The notes: generated by a model not told the origin, from the letters alone. A stretch of DNA of 64,000 nt from Nocardia fluminea (GCF_002846365.1 NZ_PJMW01000002.1:2542001-2606000); one strand, 5' to 3'. Shown: positions 48,320-56,719, counted from the stretch's first letter. Made by a program: numbers and translations.

Positions 48320-49741
48320 ATGACCGACAATCCCCAGCACCCCGCTGACCGGCCCGCCGCTCCCGGACGGGGCGATGCGAATCATCCCTCCGAATCGGGA
48401 CCGCCGGCAGGGCATCAGGGGCAGGAGCCGGGCTTCGGCGACCAGCCGTACAGCGACCGCCCCCACGGTGCGCAGGCGCCCTACGGCGGACCGCAGGCAC
48501 ACAGCGACCATGCGCCCTACGGCAGTTCCGCGCCCTACGGCAACCCTCTGCCGTTCGGCGGCTCACCCTCGCACGGTGGGCCGCCGTCACACGGTGCGCA
48601 GCCCCAGACATTCGGTCCCGTGCCCGTGCCGCAACGAAAGCCCTTGCGGCTCGGCCTGATCGCCGGTGCGACGGCGCTGGCTCTGGTCAGCGGTGGGGTC
48701 GGTGGTGTGGTCGGCGTGCTCGCCGCCGACTCGGGTTCCGCGCCGGTGACCAACGCGCTCGAAGCCCCAAAGCCCGCGGTCAACAACGTCGCCAACGCAC
48801 CCGCCGGGTCCACCCAGGCCGTGGCGCAGCGGGTGTTGCCCAGTGTCGTGATGATCAAGGTCGCCGGTAATCGAGCGTCCGGCGAAGGCTCCGGGGTCGT
48901 GCTGTCCACCGACGGTCTGATCCTCACCAACAATCACGTCGCCGCGGGCGCGGGCGCCTCGGCGAAGATGGAAGTGGTGTTCAGCGACGGCAGTACCGCG
49001 CCCGCCACCATGATCGGCGCGGACCCGGTGTCCGACCTGGCTGTCATCAAGGTCAGCGGCAAGACCGGCCTCACGCCGATCGAACTCGGCACCTCCGACG
49101 GTCTGGCCGTGGGGCAGCCGGTGATCGCGATCGGTTCGCCGCTCGGTCTGGCGGGCACGGTCACCACCGGCATCGTCTCCGCACTCAATCGGCCGGTCTC
49201 GACCAGTGGCGAGGGGACACCGAGCCAGGTGAACCCGGTGATCGACGCGATCCAGACCGACGCGGCGATCAACCCCGGCAACTCCGGCGGCGCGCTGGTG
49301 GACGGCCAGGGCAAGCTCATCGGCATCAACACCGCCATCGCCAGCCTCGGCGGCGAGGTGGCGGGCGGCACCCAGAGTGGTTCGATCGGTCTCGGGTTCG
49401 CGATCCCGGTGGATCAGGCGCGCCGGGTCGCCGACGAGCTGATCAAGACCGGCCGGGCCACCTACGCCCAGATCGGCATCAAACTGCGCCCGCAGGACAC
49501 CGCCGCGCGCGTCTTGGAGGCCACCCCCGACGGCCCCGCCGCCAAGGCGGGCATCCCCGCGGGCGCCGTCATCACCCGCCTCGACGACCGTCCGATCGAC
49601 TCCGGCGACGCGCTGATCGCCGCCGTCCGCTCCCACCAGCCAGGAGACAAGGTGAGGGTGACATATACCGGCGAGCAGGGCGGCAGTGCCAAGACCGTCG
49701 AGGTCACGCTCACCGCCGCGGCGGCGGAAGGCGGCCGATGA
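48320..49741 (+). CDS. pepD: HtrA-family trypsin-like serine protease with PDZ domain, PepD-like
   Basis: 473 residues. A Gly/Pro/His/Gln-rich cytoplasmic tail of about 105 residues precedes one transmembrane helix (LGLIAGATALALVSGGVGGV), a trypsin-like domain with catalytic His in LTNNHVAAG, Asp in PVSDLAVIKVSG and Ser in NPGNSGGALVDG, and a C-terminal PDZ domain (PDGPAAKAGIPAGAVITRLD). It degrades or chaperones misfolded proteins outside the membrane and, in mycobacteria, feeds into MprAB signalling. The ATG at 48320 has GAGGAG well placed; a GTG 27 bases upstream is less likely. Confidence 0.94.
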   Translation: MTDNPQHPADRPAAPGRGDANHPSESGPPAGHQGQEPGFGDQPYSDRPHGAQAPYGGPQAHSDHAPYGSSAPYGNPLPFGGSPSHGGPPSHGAQPQTFGPVPVPQRKPLRLGLIAGATALALVSGGVGGVVGVLAADSGSAPVTNALEAPKPAVNNVANAPAGSTQAVAQRVLPSVVMIKVAGNRASGEGSGVVLSTDGLILTNNHVAAGAGASAKMEVVFSDGSTAPATMIGADPVSDLAVIKVSGKTGLTPIELGTSDGLAVGQPVIAIGSPLGLAGTVTTGIVSALNRPVSTSGEGTPSQVNPVIDAIQTDAAINPGNSGGALVDGQGKLIGINTAIASLGGEVAGGTQSGSIGLGFAIPVDQARRVADELIKTGRATYAQIGIKLRPQDTAARVLEATPDGPAAKAGIPAGAVITRLDDRPIDSGDALIAAVRSHQPGDKVRVTYTGEQGGSAKTVEVTLTAAAAEGGR

Positions 49742-49782
49742 TGCGTTCGAGCGCAAACCTGTCGTGCGTAGGCGCTACGGTG

Positions 49783-50283
49783 ATGACCATGGACATCGAT
49801 GCTCCCGTGGCAGGGCGCGCACTGGTTGTTGTCGTCGACGATCGGACGGCTCATGGCGGCGTGGATTCGCTCGGCCCGCTCGTCACCGAACTGCTCAACG
49901 AGGCCGGGTTCCTCGTGGACGCCTCGGTGACGGTGCAGGCCGAAGAGGTCGAGATCCGCAACGCTCTCAACACCGCGGTGATCGGCGGTGTCGACCTGGT
50001 GATCTCGGTCGGCGGCACCGGCATGTCGCCGCGTGACATCACCCCCGAGGCCACCACACAGGTGCTCGACCGTGAACTGCCCGGCATCACCGAGGCGCTG
50101 CGCGCGTCCGGCCGGGTGGCGGGCTCGCTCGACGCCGGTCTGTCACGCGGCGTCGCGGGCATCTCCGGCAGCACCCTGGTGGTGAACCTGCCCGGCACCC
50201 GCGCGGCGATCCGCGACGGCATGGCCACCCTGGGCCCGCTGGCCAGCAAGGTGATCGGCGAACTGTCCGGTCTGGACGAATGA
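49783..50283 (+). CDS. moaB: MogA/MoaB-family molybdenum cofactor protein
   Basis: 166 residues from ATG 49783 (49789 also possible; an ATG at 49738 overlapping the pepD stop would add 15 residues). RALVVVVDDRTAHGGVDSLG, DLVISVGGTGMSPRDITPEA and AGISGSTLVVNLPGTRAAIR are the MPT-binding motifs. It would adenylylate molybdopterin. It corresponds to Rv0984 (moaB2), also next to pepD. Confidence 0.92.
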   Translation: MTMDIDAPVAGRALVVVVDDRTAHGGVDSLGPLVTELLNEAGFLVDASVTVQAEEVEIRNALNTAVIGGVDLVISVGGTGMSPRDITPEATTQVLDRELPGITEALRASGRVAGSLDAGLSRGVAGISGSTLVVNLPGTRAAIRDGMATLGPLASKVIGELSGLDE

Positions 50284-50501
50284 CATCCGACGCCGACGAC
50301 TCGGTTTCCGGCCCCGGTATCGCGGGCCGGGAACCGGCCTCGGCGGACGAGTTGCGACGCAAAGCGGCCGAGGCGGCGCGGCTGGCGCGGATCTTCGGCG
50401 ACGTACTGCCGGAGACCACCGGTGACGAACGTGGCGAGGGATCGCGCGGCTCCGGCACCGACGATTGGTTACGGTCGCAAGTGCCACCGCACCACGGGTG
50501 A
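50280..50501 (+). CDS. Small hydrophilic protein of unknown function
   Basis: 73 residues, overlapping moaB by ATGA and so translated with it. ASADELRRKAAEAARLARIF is a short amphipathic helix, and the end DDWLRSQVPPHHG is Trp- and Pro-containing; the rest looks disordered. Similar small genes occur after moaB in other actinobacteria as far as I recall. No function can be given. Confidence 0.65.
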   Translation: MTSDADDSVSGPGIAGREPASADELRRKAAEAARLARIFGDVLPETTGDERGEGSRGSGTDDWLRSQVPPHHG

Positions 50502-51025
50502 TCAGCCCGTTATCTACGTAGCCGCTACGTAATAGGCGGCCGGAGAATAGCCGATTTCCGCGCGAAAGCGCGCGGCGGACAAATACACGAGACCACGCGA
50601 AAGCGTGGTCTTTTGTCGTTCGGCGACCCGGATCGATACCGGCGGCCGGTTCCTGTCAAGGTGCCATGACGGGACGCTTCACAACTGTATCAATGCACGT
50701 CAAGGCATGTGGCGATGTACGAATGTGTGCTGGGCTTCACAGTGAAATTTACGAACTCTTTCATTGCCGTATCCATGCCGCGGCGTTTAATGTTCGCCAT
50801 CGAGCCACCAACTATCGGTCCCCGCAGTACTCCCACCTCTGTGCGTTGAACCATCCGGTGGAACCCTGGCTCGGGTTCGCCACACCGGCCCCGGCCGTAT
50901 CGTCGAAATAACAGTTAGTTACGTAACGGCAACAAAGGGGCGACACACTGATCTGGGCCCTGTGAGGTCCATTTGTCCGGCTTCGAAAGTCGAGGCCGGC
51001 TGTTAGACACCTGATGAGGGGAAGT
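50502..51025. other. 524-base region upstream of the first porin pair
   Basis: After a strong terminator (50591-50616) the DNA from about 50690 to 50930 is clearly less GC-rich than average. It has a possible promoter TTGCCG (50764-50769), 18-base gap, TAATGT (50788-50793), and a perfect palindrome GTTACGTAAC (50918-50927). A leader of about 230 bases before the porin gene follows, in line with long porin leaders known in mycobacteria. No gene was found. Confidence 0.45.
50591..50616 (+). terminator. Rho-independent terminator after the moaB unit
   Basis: GACCACGC, GAAA tetraloop, GCGTGGTC, then TTTTGT (50591-50616). A second, weaker hairpin with a GAAA loop sits just upstream near 50559-50572. 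Confidence 0.9.
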
Positions 51026-51706
51026 ATGAGCGAGAACCGCACCACCGGTGTGCGCCGTGGCGTCCGTGCCGCGGGCGTCGGCGCTGCCGCGGCCGCCGTG
51101 GCCATGGGCCTGCTGTCGACCGGTGCCGCCAATGCCGATACCTTCGTGCCGTTGCCGGACGGCCAGAAGGTCAGCCCTGCTGGCGTGACCATCACCCGCA
51201 CCCACGAGTCCGCACTGATCTCGCCGTCGATGGCCGCCAACGGCGCGGGTCGCGTCGTCTGGGTGTCGGGCACCGCGATCGCCGAGGTCACCGAGACCCC
51301 CGAGGGCGAGGTCGGCCCCTGGAACGGTCCTACCGGCCGTCCCGGCTCGAACAACTCGTCGACGCACGGCACCTCCCAGCTGAACACCGGCTACATCGTC
51401 GGTTGCCAGGTGAGCATCGCCGATGACGCCATCGGCGCCGGTGTCTCCGGCGGAATCAGCACCGGCGGCGTGACCGCGGGCGGCTCCATCGGCGTCAACC
51501 TCGGCCCCGGTGAAGTGAAGTTCGTGCAGATCAGCTCGAAGGACATCCTGAAGGCCGGTACCTACGCGATCGATTACCAGGACGCGGAAATCGAGATCCA
51601 GGGCTGCGCCGGCTACGCGCAGGCCCGGGCGTACACCGTCGTCGAGGTCATCGGTGACAACTACTCGAAGACCACCCTGTACGGCATGCCGTTCAGCATC
51701 GGCTGA
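51026..51706 (+). CDS. MspA-family porin, A-type subunit, copy 1 (NfpA/B-like)
   Basis: 226 residues. A 37-residue signal peptide ends in TGAANA, then the mature protein starts DTFVPLPDGQK. The MspA fold is inferred from TGYIVGCQVSIADDAIGAGV and the final AEIEIQGCAGYAQARAYTVV. The neighbours suggest a hetero-oligomeric channel with the next gene product, as for the NfpA/NfpB pair of Nocardia farcinica. ATG 51026 is chosen over 51014 because the SD GAGGGGAAG fits and the second copy starts identically (MSENRT). Two Cys residues (in VGCQV and QGCAGY) could pair. MspA itself has none. Confidence 0.93.
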   Translation: MSENRTTGVRRGVRAAGVGAAAAAVAMGLLSTGAANADTFVPLPDGQKVSPAGVTITRTHESALISPSMAANGAGRVVWVSGTAIAEVTETPEGEVGPWNGPTGRPGSNNSSTHGTSQLNTGYIVGCQVSIADDAIGAGVSGGISTGGVTAGGSIGVNLGPGEVKFVQISSKDILKAGTYAIDYQDAEIEIQGCAGYAQARAYTVVEVIGDNYSKTTLYGMPFSIG

Positions 51707-51772
51707 CGTCTTTCGATCCGGCACGAATCTTCTTCTCGCTGCGGCGAACTCAATCCTCGAGGGACAAATCCT

Positions 51773-52432
51773 ATGATCAACCGTAAGTTCATGGCGAAGG
51801 TGGCGGGCGTCAGCGCTGCGGCCACCGTGGCCGTCGGCCTGTTCTCCACGGGCGCGGCCAATGCCGATACCTTCATCCCCCTGCCGGGCGGTCAACTCAC
51901 CAAGACGCTGTCCGACGGCACCGTCGTCGACATCTCCCTTGTCGGCGAGTCGGCCCTGATCAGTCCGTCCATGGGTTCGACTCCGGTGCACCGCAACTCG
52001 TGGGTCTCCGGTAGTGCTCAGGTCACCGTCTCCGACGGCGGCTCGGGCAAGATCTACCCGGGCTACACCGTGGGTTGCCAGGTCAACATCTCGGGCGGCG
52101 GGGTCTCCGGCGGCGGCGACGTCTCGGTCGACCCCGAGGGCAACGGCTCCGGTGGCATCACCACCGGTGGCGAGCTGTCGCTCGGCCCCGGCCAGTCGTC
52201 CTCGTTCTACATTCTCGACCGCGAGCAGGCCGACGACTACGGCAGCGAATCGCACAGCAAGAACAACAAGTTCACGAACGGCTCCGGCTCGGTGACCTGG
52301 TCCGACACGACCATCGGCCTGACCGGCTGCGGCGGCTACGCGCAGGCGCGTGCCTTCGTGTCCGTCGAGGTCGAGACCGACAACGTCATCTCCTGGGTGA
52401 CTCTGTGGGGCGCTCCGTTCAGCCTCGGCTGA
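51773..52432 (+). CDS. MspA-family porin, B-type subunit, copy 1
   Basis: 219 residues. Signal peptide of 31 residues ends TGAANA; mature start DTFIPLPGGQLTKTLSDGTV. It shares with the A type a VGCQVNISGGG loop and a TGCGGYAQARAFVSVEVETD segment, and ends WVTLWGAPFSLG. It lies 66 bases after copy 1 of the A type. Its loop after VGCQVNIS is Gly/Ser-rich with few acidic residues, unlike copy 2. It would assemble in the mycolic acid outer membrane as part of a water-filled pore for small hydrophilic solutes. Confidence 0.93.
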   Translation: MINRKFMAKVAGVSAAATVAVGLFSTGAANADTFIPLPGGQLTKTLSDGTVVDISLVGESALISPSMGSTPVHRNSWVSGSAQVTVSDGGSGKIYPGYTVGCQVNISGGGVSGGGDVSVDPEGNGSGGITTGGELSLGPGQSSSFYILDREQADDYGSESHSKNNKFTNGSGSVTWSDTTIGLTGCGGYAQARAFVSVEVETDNVISWVTLWGAPFSLG

Positions 52433-52453
52433 TCTGTTCGCATCCCGAACTCG

Positions 52454-52486
52454 AAACGGGCCGGTCGCTATGCGACCGGCCCGTTT
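52454..52486 (+). terminator. Rho-independent terminator after the first porin pair
   Basis: A perfect 15-bp stem whose core is CGGGCCGGTCGC pairs with GCGACCGGCCCG around a TAT loop, ending in TTTT. Two of the base pairs are A-T next to the T run. Confidence 0.92.
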
Positions 52487-52511
52487 TGTTGTGCGCTCAC
52501 CCTCGTATCGC

Positions 52512-52540
52512 TGGACATTACGAGTCAGTCTCACTATGTT
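52512..52540 (+). promoter_or_regulatory. Sigma-70-type promoter of the second porin pair
   Basis: TGGACA (52512-52517) and TATGTT (52535-52540) are separated by exactly 17 bases, near-consensus -35 and -10 hexamers. They lie about 235 bases upstream of the porin ATG, so a long leader follows. Confidence 0.6.
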
Positions 52541-52775
52541 GAACCCGAATCGACTGCCCCGGCAGTCGAACTCATCTTGCGTTTTCGTTCGCCTATCGGC
52601 TGAGAGTCGCGCCGATCCGGTGACGACCAGCTTCTCGATCCACCTCCCGGCAGGACGCATCTGTCCTGTTGCCAGCGGTGCCTGTCCTCGTGACACACCC
52701 CAGCTGGGTCCGGGCGCAACACAGATATCGGCCTCGATGGTCGAGGTCGGATTTGCGTATACCTCGAGGGGAAGA

Positions 52776-53444
52776 ATGAGCGAGAACCGCACCAACCGCG
52801 GGCGTCGCGGCGCGTGGAGCGCAGTCGCCGCAGTGGCCGTGACGATCGGCCTGTTGTCGGCCGGTGCTGCCAACGCGGATACCTTCGTACCGCTGCCGGA
52901 CGGTCAGAAGTTGGGCCCCGGTGTCACTTTGAGCCGTACCGGCGAGTCGGCCCTGATCTCCCCGTCGCTGGCCGCCAACGGTGCCGGTCGCGTGGTGTGG
53001 GTGTCGGGCAATGCCCGTGCCGATGTGCAGGTCACGCCGGAGGGCGAGGTCGGGCCGTACAACGGACCGGCGAATCGCCCCGGCTCCAACAATTCTTCGA
53101 CGCACGGTGCGTCACAGCTCAATACGGGTTACATCATCGGTTGCCAGGTGAGCATCGGTGACGAGGCGATCGCCGCCGGCTTGTCCGGTGGAGTATCGAC
53201 TCTCGGCGCTTCGGCCGGTGGCGCCATCGGTGTGCATCTGGGCCCCGGCCAGGTCTCCTTCGTGCAGATCAACGCGAAGGATATTGTGAAGCCCGGCGTC
53301 TACTCGGTGGAGTACAAGGACGCGGAGATCGAGATCCAGGGTTGTGCGGGCTACGCCCAAGCCCGGTCCTACTCGGTGGTCGAGATCATCGGTGACCACT
53401 ACTCCAAGACCACGCTGTACGGAGCGCCGTTCAGCATCGGCTGA
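52776..53444 (+). CDS. MspA-family porin, A-type subunit, copy 2
   Basis: 222 residues. The signal peptide (34 residues, ending AGAANA) is followed by DTFVPLPDGQKLGPGVTLSR. It closely follows copy 1 through the GSNNSSTHG, VGVHLGPGQV-like and FSIG end segments. SD AGGGGAAG. Cys residues at IGCQVS and QGCAGY are kept. Paired with copy 2 of the B type 61 bases downstream. Confidence 0.93.
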   Translation: MSENRTNRGRRGAWSAVAAVAVTIGLLSAGAANADTFVPLPDGQKLGPGVTLSRTGESALISPSLAANGAGRVVWVSGNARADVQVTPEGEVGPYNGPANRPGSNNSSTHGASQLNTGYIIGCQVSIGDEAIAAGLSGGVSTLGASAGGAIGVHLGPGQVSFVQINAKDIVKPGVYSVEYKDAEIEIQGCAGYAQARSYSVVEIIGDHYSKTTLYGAPFSIG

Positions 53445-53505
53445 TCGTCGGCCGAATCGAAACTCTTTCTCGTTCACACGAATTCACCCTCGAGGGGTCA
53501 TTGTG

Positions 53506-54162
53506 ATGATCAACCGTAAGAGCATGGCGCGCGTTTCCGGATTCGCGGCGGCGGCGACCGTGGCATTGGGCTTGCTGTCAACGGGTGCGGCGAATGCCGA
53601 TACCTTCGTCCCGCTGCCGGGCGGTCACATCACCAAGACGCTGTCCGACGGTACCGTCGTCGACATCAGCCTGGTCGGCGAGTCCGCCAACATCAATCCG
53701 TCCATGGGATCCACTCCCGCGCACCGCAACGCGTGGGTTTCCGGCAGCGCGCAGGTGTCGGTCTCCGGTGGTGGCGGTGGCAAGATCTTCCCCGGGTACA
53801 CCGTGGGTTGCCAGGTCAATATCGCCGGTGGTGACGCGCTGGGAGAAGGTGCGGGCGAGGTCGTGGAGGGCGAGGGATTCGGTGAGGTGGGCACCGGCGG
53901 CGAGCTCACCGTCGGCCCCGGCCAGTCGAAGTCCTTCTACGTCCTCGATCTCGAAATGCCCGACGACTACGGCAACGAATCCCACAAGACCCGCAACGCC
54001 TTCAAGGGCGGGTCGGGCTCGGTGACCTGGGCCGACGAGACAATCGGCCTGTCCGGCTGCGGTGGCTACGCCCAGGCTCGCGCTTTCGTGAGCGTCGAGG
54101 TGGAAACCGACAACGTGATGAGCTGGGTGACCCTCTGGGGCGCGCCGTTCAGCCTTGGCTGA
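53506..54162 (+). CDS. MspA-family porin, B-type subunit, copy 2, with an acidic loop
   Basis: 218 residues. Signal peptide MINRKSMARVSGFAAAATVA to TGAANA; mature start DTFVPLPGGHITKTLSDGTV. Between VGCQVNIAGG and TGGELTVGPG it has a Glu/Gly-rich loop (DALGEGAGEVVEGEGFGEVG) with six acidic residues, where copy 1 has three. In MspA the constriction is formed by acidic loops, so this loop may narrow or charge the pore. ATG 53506 matches the MINRK start of copy 1; a GTG lies one codon earlier. Followed by a strong terminator. Confidence 0.93.
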   Translation: MINRKSMARVSGFAAAATVALGLLSTGAANADTFVPLPGGHITKTLSDGTVVDISLVGESANINPSMGSTPAHRNAWVSGSAQVSVSGGGGGKIFPGYTVGCQVNIAGGDALGEGAGEVVEGEGFGEVGTGGELTVGPGQSKSFYVLDLEMPDDYGNESHKTRNAFKGGSGSVTWADETIGLSGCGGYAQARAFVSVEVETDNVMSWVTLWGAPFSLG

Positions 54163-54173
54163 GCGAACGGATC

Positions 54174-54221
54174 AACGAGTTCGGGTCCTGCTCGCTGCGG
54201 CGCGCAGGACCCGAACTCGTT
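54174..54221. terminator. 17-bp perfect hairpin between porins and mscL
   Basis: Bases 54174-54190 (core ACGAGTTCGGGTCCTG) pair perfectly with 54205-54221. It lies between the last porin gene and the convergent mscL gene, and can serve both. Confidence 0.85.
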
Positions 54222-54235
54222 GTGGCAGTGCGCGA

Positions 54236-54682
54236 TCAGTAGGCGTTGTCGCCGTCGGTGTGCTGTGCGGACTCGGTCCGGAGTCCGTGCTTACCGTTCG
54301 AGCGGCCGCGCTGGTCGGCCAGCAGGTCCCTGATCTGGATGAGTAGCTCGTTCTCGCTGAGTTCCTCGTCGGCCTGCGAGAACCGCTTCTTCATCCGAGT
54401 CGCCGGTATCACCAGGATGAAGTACAAAATCACGGCGACCAGCAAAAAGTTGATCGCCGCGGTGATGATCGGCCCGATCTCGATGAAGGTGGCCGGTTTA
54501 CCCGCGACGAGCTGGAAGCCGAGCCCCATCTCGTTCGATCCGCCGAACACCGCGAGCAGCGGATTGATGATCCCGTTGGTGAACGCGGTGACGATCGCGA
54601 CGAACGCCGTGCCGATGACGACGGCGACCGCCAGGTCGACCACATTGCCGCGGAGTAGGAAATCCCTGAAACCTTTGAGCAT
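54236..54682 (-). CDS. mscL: Large-conductance mechanosensitive channel MscL
   Basis: 148 residues. GFRDFLLRGNVVDLAVAVVI and GTAFVAIVTAFTNGIINPLL form the amphipathic N-terminal helix and pore-lining TM1; TM2 is INFLLVAVILYFILVIPATR, followed by a helical cytoplasmic bundle. It opens under membrane tension to release solutes in hypo-osmotic shock. Orthologue of Rv0985c and in the same place relative to moaB. Confidence 0.97.
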   Translation of the reverse strand: MLKGFRDFLLRGNVVDLAVAVVIGTAFVAIVTAFTNGIINPLLAVFGGSNEMGLGFQLVAGKPATFIEIGPIITAAINFLLVAVILYFILVIPATRMKKRFSQADEELSENELLIQIRDLLADQRGRSNGKHGLRTESAQHTDGDNAY

Positions 54683-54830
54683 TGCCGATATCTCCTTCGT
54701 ACAGGAGCCGGCCCGGGGCGCTGCGCTCCATATCGAATGTTGCGAAACGGTGTGCTGTGGTTCCTGGGTGATGCTAACGAGAGTTCGGGCAAATTTCTCG
54801 CGAACTATGCCGTGGTGATCGCCGCGGCCG

Positions 54831-55499
54831 TCAGTGGAAGACGACAGTCAGGGCTGTCCGTAGCGAGGCGCCGGCGACCGCGGTGGCGTATGCGGTATCC
54901 AATGCGAGCAGGACCACCCGTTCCGCGCCGCGCCGGTCGCCCGTCGCGGTGACGAGTACCACCGCCGCATCGGTGGCCAACGTGCGCGCGGGCGTGCTCG
55001 CACCTGGCCCACCGGCGTCTTCCACGCCGACGACATCGACCCGATCGCCCGATCGCAACACATCAGCCACCGCGGCATCGGCCAACCGGATCGGCACGAT
55101 TCGCGCATCGGCACTGCCCGCCGCGGCGGCGGCCAGCCGGGGGCCGACGACGCGCAGATCGGTGAAAGTCTCCCCGGCCCGCATGGCACCGGTCAGCGTC
55201 GCGCCGAGCAGTGGAGCGGGCTCGTTGACGGAACCGGTTGGTAGCGAACGGGATTCGTGATGGTCGACGCGCAGATCCTCGGCCGTGAGCAACCGGCCGG
55301 GCGCGAGATCGCGGGCGGCGACCACCACCGCGACCCTGGCGCCACCGGGGTCCCCACGGACGAACAGGACAACGGCGGCCACGGCGAGCACGGCGGCGGC
55401 GATACGGCGGGCGAGCAAGGCGTCGGCCCAGGCCGGACGGTTACCGAGGGCGAAACGCCAGGAGCTGCCACGTCCCAGATCGGCGAGACTGCGAGTCAT
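54831..55499 (-). CDS. SAF domain membrane-anchored protein (CpaB/RcpC-like)
   Basis: 222 residues. A short cytoplasmic segment precedes one TM helix (IAAAVLAVAAVVLFV), then a SAF domain (VAARDLAPGRLLTAEDLRVD) and a beta-rich C-terminal part (VPIRLADAAVADVLRSGDRV DVVG segment). Found in Flp pilus assembly proteins, but no pilus genes are nearby. It is followed by genes for a zinc ribbon and cyclo-ligase on the same strand upstream, but 90 bases away. Function unknown. Confidence 0.8.
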   Translation of the reverse strand: MTRSLADLGRGSSWRFALGNRPAWADALLARRIAAAVLAVAAVVLFVRGDPGGARVAVVVAARDLAPGRLLTAEDLRVDHHESRSLPTGSVNEPAPLLGATLTGAMRAGETFTDLRVVGPRLAAAAAGSADARIVPIRLADAAVADVLRSGDRVDVVGVEDAGGPGASTPARTLATDAAVVLVTATGDRRGAERVVLLALDTAYATAVAGASLRTALTVVFH

Positions 55500-55589
55500 G
55501 GGCGAAAGCGTAGAGCCGTGGCACTGCGGAAAAGCCGCTGAAAGCCCCGCCTGTGGATAACAGCGGGGCTGTGGACAACTGCCGGAAAG

Positions 55590-55904
55590 TCAGCTGGCGG
55601 CGGCCGGAGTGGAGCTGGTGGAAGCGCTCGACGACGAATCGCCGTTGCCGCCGGAGCCGTTGCCGCTCGACCCGTTGCTGCTGCTCTCGGCGGGGGTCTT
55701 CGCCGGTTCGCTCGCGGTGGACGCGCCGCCGCGGCTGTCGGTGCGGTAGAAACCGCTGCCCTTGAACACGATGCCGACCGAGTTGAACAGCTTGCGCAGC
55801 TTCCCCGAGCACTGCGGGCAGACCGTCAGTGTGTCGTCGGAGAAGGACTGAACGATGTCGAAGCGGTTATCACACTCGGTGCACGCGTACGAATAAGTTG
55901 GCAC
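55590..55904 (-). CDS. FmdB-type zinc ribbon protein (Ruc-like)
   Basis: 104 residues. The N-terminal 50 form a zinc ribbon with CTEC and CPQC pairs (YACTECDNRF; LTVCPQCSGK), plus FNSVGIVFKGSGFYRTDSRG. The rest is Ser/Gly/Asn/Ala-rich and disordered. It matches M. tuberculosis Rv0991c, reported as the redox-regulated chaperone Ruc, by position next to the 5-FTHF cyclo-ligase gene and by domain layout. The zinc Cys residues could sense oxidation. Confidence 0.85.
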   Translation of the reverse strand: MPTYSYACTECDNRFDIVQSFSDDTLTVCPQCSGKLRKLFNSVGIVFKGSGFYRTDSRGGASTASEPAKTPAESSSNGSSGNGSGGNGDSSSSASTSSTPAAAS

Positions 55905-55975
55905 AGGATCCTCCGCAAGTCTCTCGTCGATCTAGCACTCTACCGCCGACACTGCCAACGTCGCGAATCGCCGTT

Positions 55976-56593
55976 TCATTCCGCCGAAACGGGGAGGTCG
56001 CGACCTAGCTGTTCCAGTCCGCCGCCCGGCGTGAGTACCCAACCCATGCGCCGATCGTGCGGTTCCTCGGGAAGCCGGTCGACCAGTTCATCATCCCGCA
56101 CTACAGCGACGAGGCGCACGTCCGCACGCGCCGCACCCAGCGTCCGGTCGTAATATCCGGCGCCGCGCCCGAGCCGGACCCCGCGTCGATCGACGGCCAG
56201 TGCCGGAACCAGGATCGTGGTGGCGTCGCCCACCACGGCGGGCGGCAATGTCTCGGTGGCCGGTTCGAGCAGCCCGTAGCGGGCTTTGCGCAGCGAATCC
56301 GCGCCCTCGTAGCGCGCCCAGCTCAGCGGTCCAGGCTCGCCGGTCACGGGCAGCAACACCGTGGCGCCGCGCTCACGCAACGCGTCGAGCATGCGCAGAT
56401 CGCCGGGTTCGCCGCGGACCGGAACGTAGGCGCACACGATGTCGCCGCTCCCGGCCAGCCCGGCTGCCGAGGCGGCGAGCGCGGCCGCGTCGACCGCGTG
56501 TTCGGCGATGTCCACCTGTGCGCGAGTGGCCAGGATCTCGCCGCGCCACGCATATTTGGTGCGCTCACCGGGCATATCCACAGCGACCACCAT
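55976..56593 (-). CDS. 5-formyltetrahydrofolate cyclo-ligase
   Basis: 205 residues from ATG 56593 (ATG 56575, starting MPGERTKYA, is possible). The ATP-binding end is LVPALAVDRRGVRLGRGAGY followed by YDRTL, the family signature. It converts 5-formyl-THF to 5,10-methenyl-THF at the cost of ATP. It is divergent from galU and follows the same order as Rv0992c-Rv0993. Confidence 0.9.
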   Translation of the reverse strand: MVVAVDMPGERTKYAWRGEILATRAQVDIAEHAVDAAALAASAAGLAGSGDIVCAYVPVRGEPGDLRMLDALRERGATVLLPVTGEPGPLSWARYEGADSLRKARYGLLEPATETLPPAVVGDATTILVPALAVDRRGVRLGRGAGYYDRTLGAARADVRLVAVVRDDELVDRLPEEPHDRRMGWVLTPGGGLEQLGRDLPVSAE

Positions 56594-56719
56594 AGTCTGC
56601 ACAGGCGCGCGTCGATCCGATGTCTTGCGCGCACGGTCGGGGCGACGGCGGCCGCCTAAGCTCTTGCCGACGCCGGATCGTCGCGGAGAGGCGATCGGAC
56701 GGCACTGAATGGATAGGGT

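Larger units (their letters stand above)
52433..52775. other. 343-base region between the two porin pairs
   Basis: The region begins with a terminator for the first pair (52454-52486), then a promoter TGGACA (52512-52517), 17-base gap, TATGTT (52535-52540), and a leader of about 230 bases to the second pair. The last 40 bases (around GTCGAGG, CGAGGGGAAG) resemble the leader end of the first pair, as expected for duplication. Confidence 0.55.

Noticed and set aside
54831..55499. Flp/Tad pilus locus
   Set aside because: The SAF domain resembles CpaB, but no TadA, TadB or pilin gene is present nearby.
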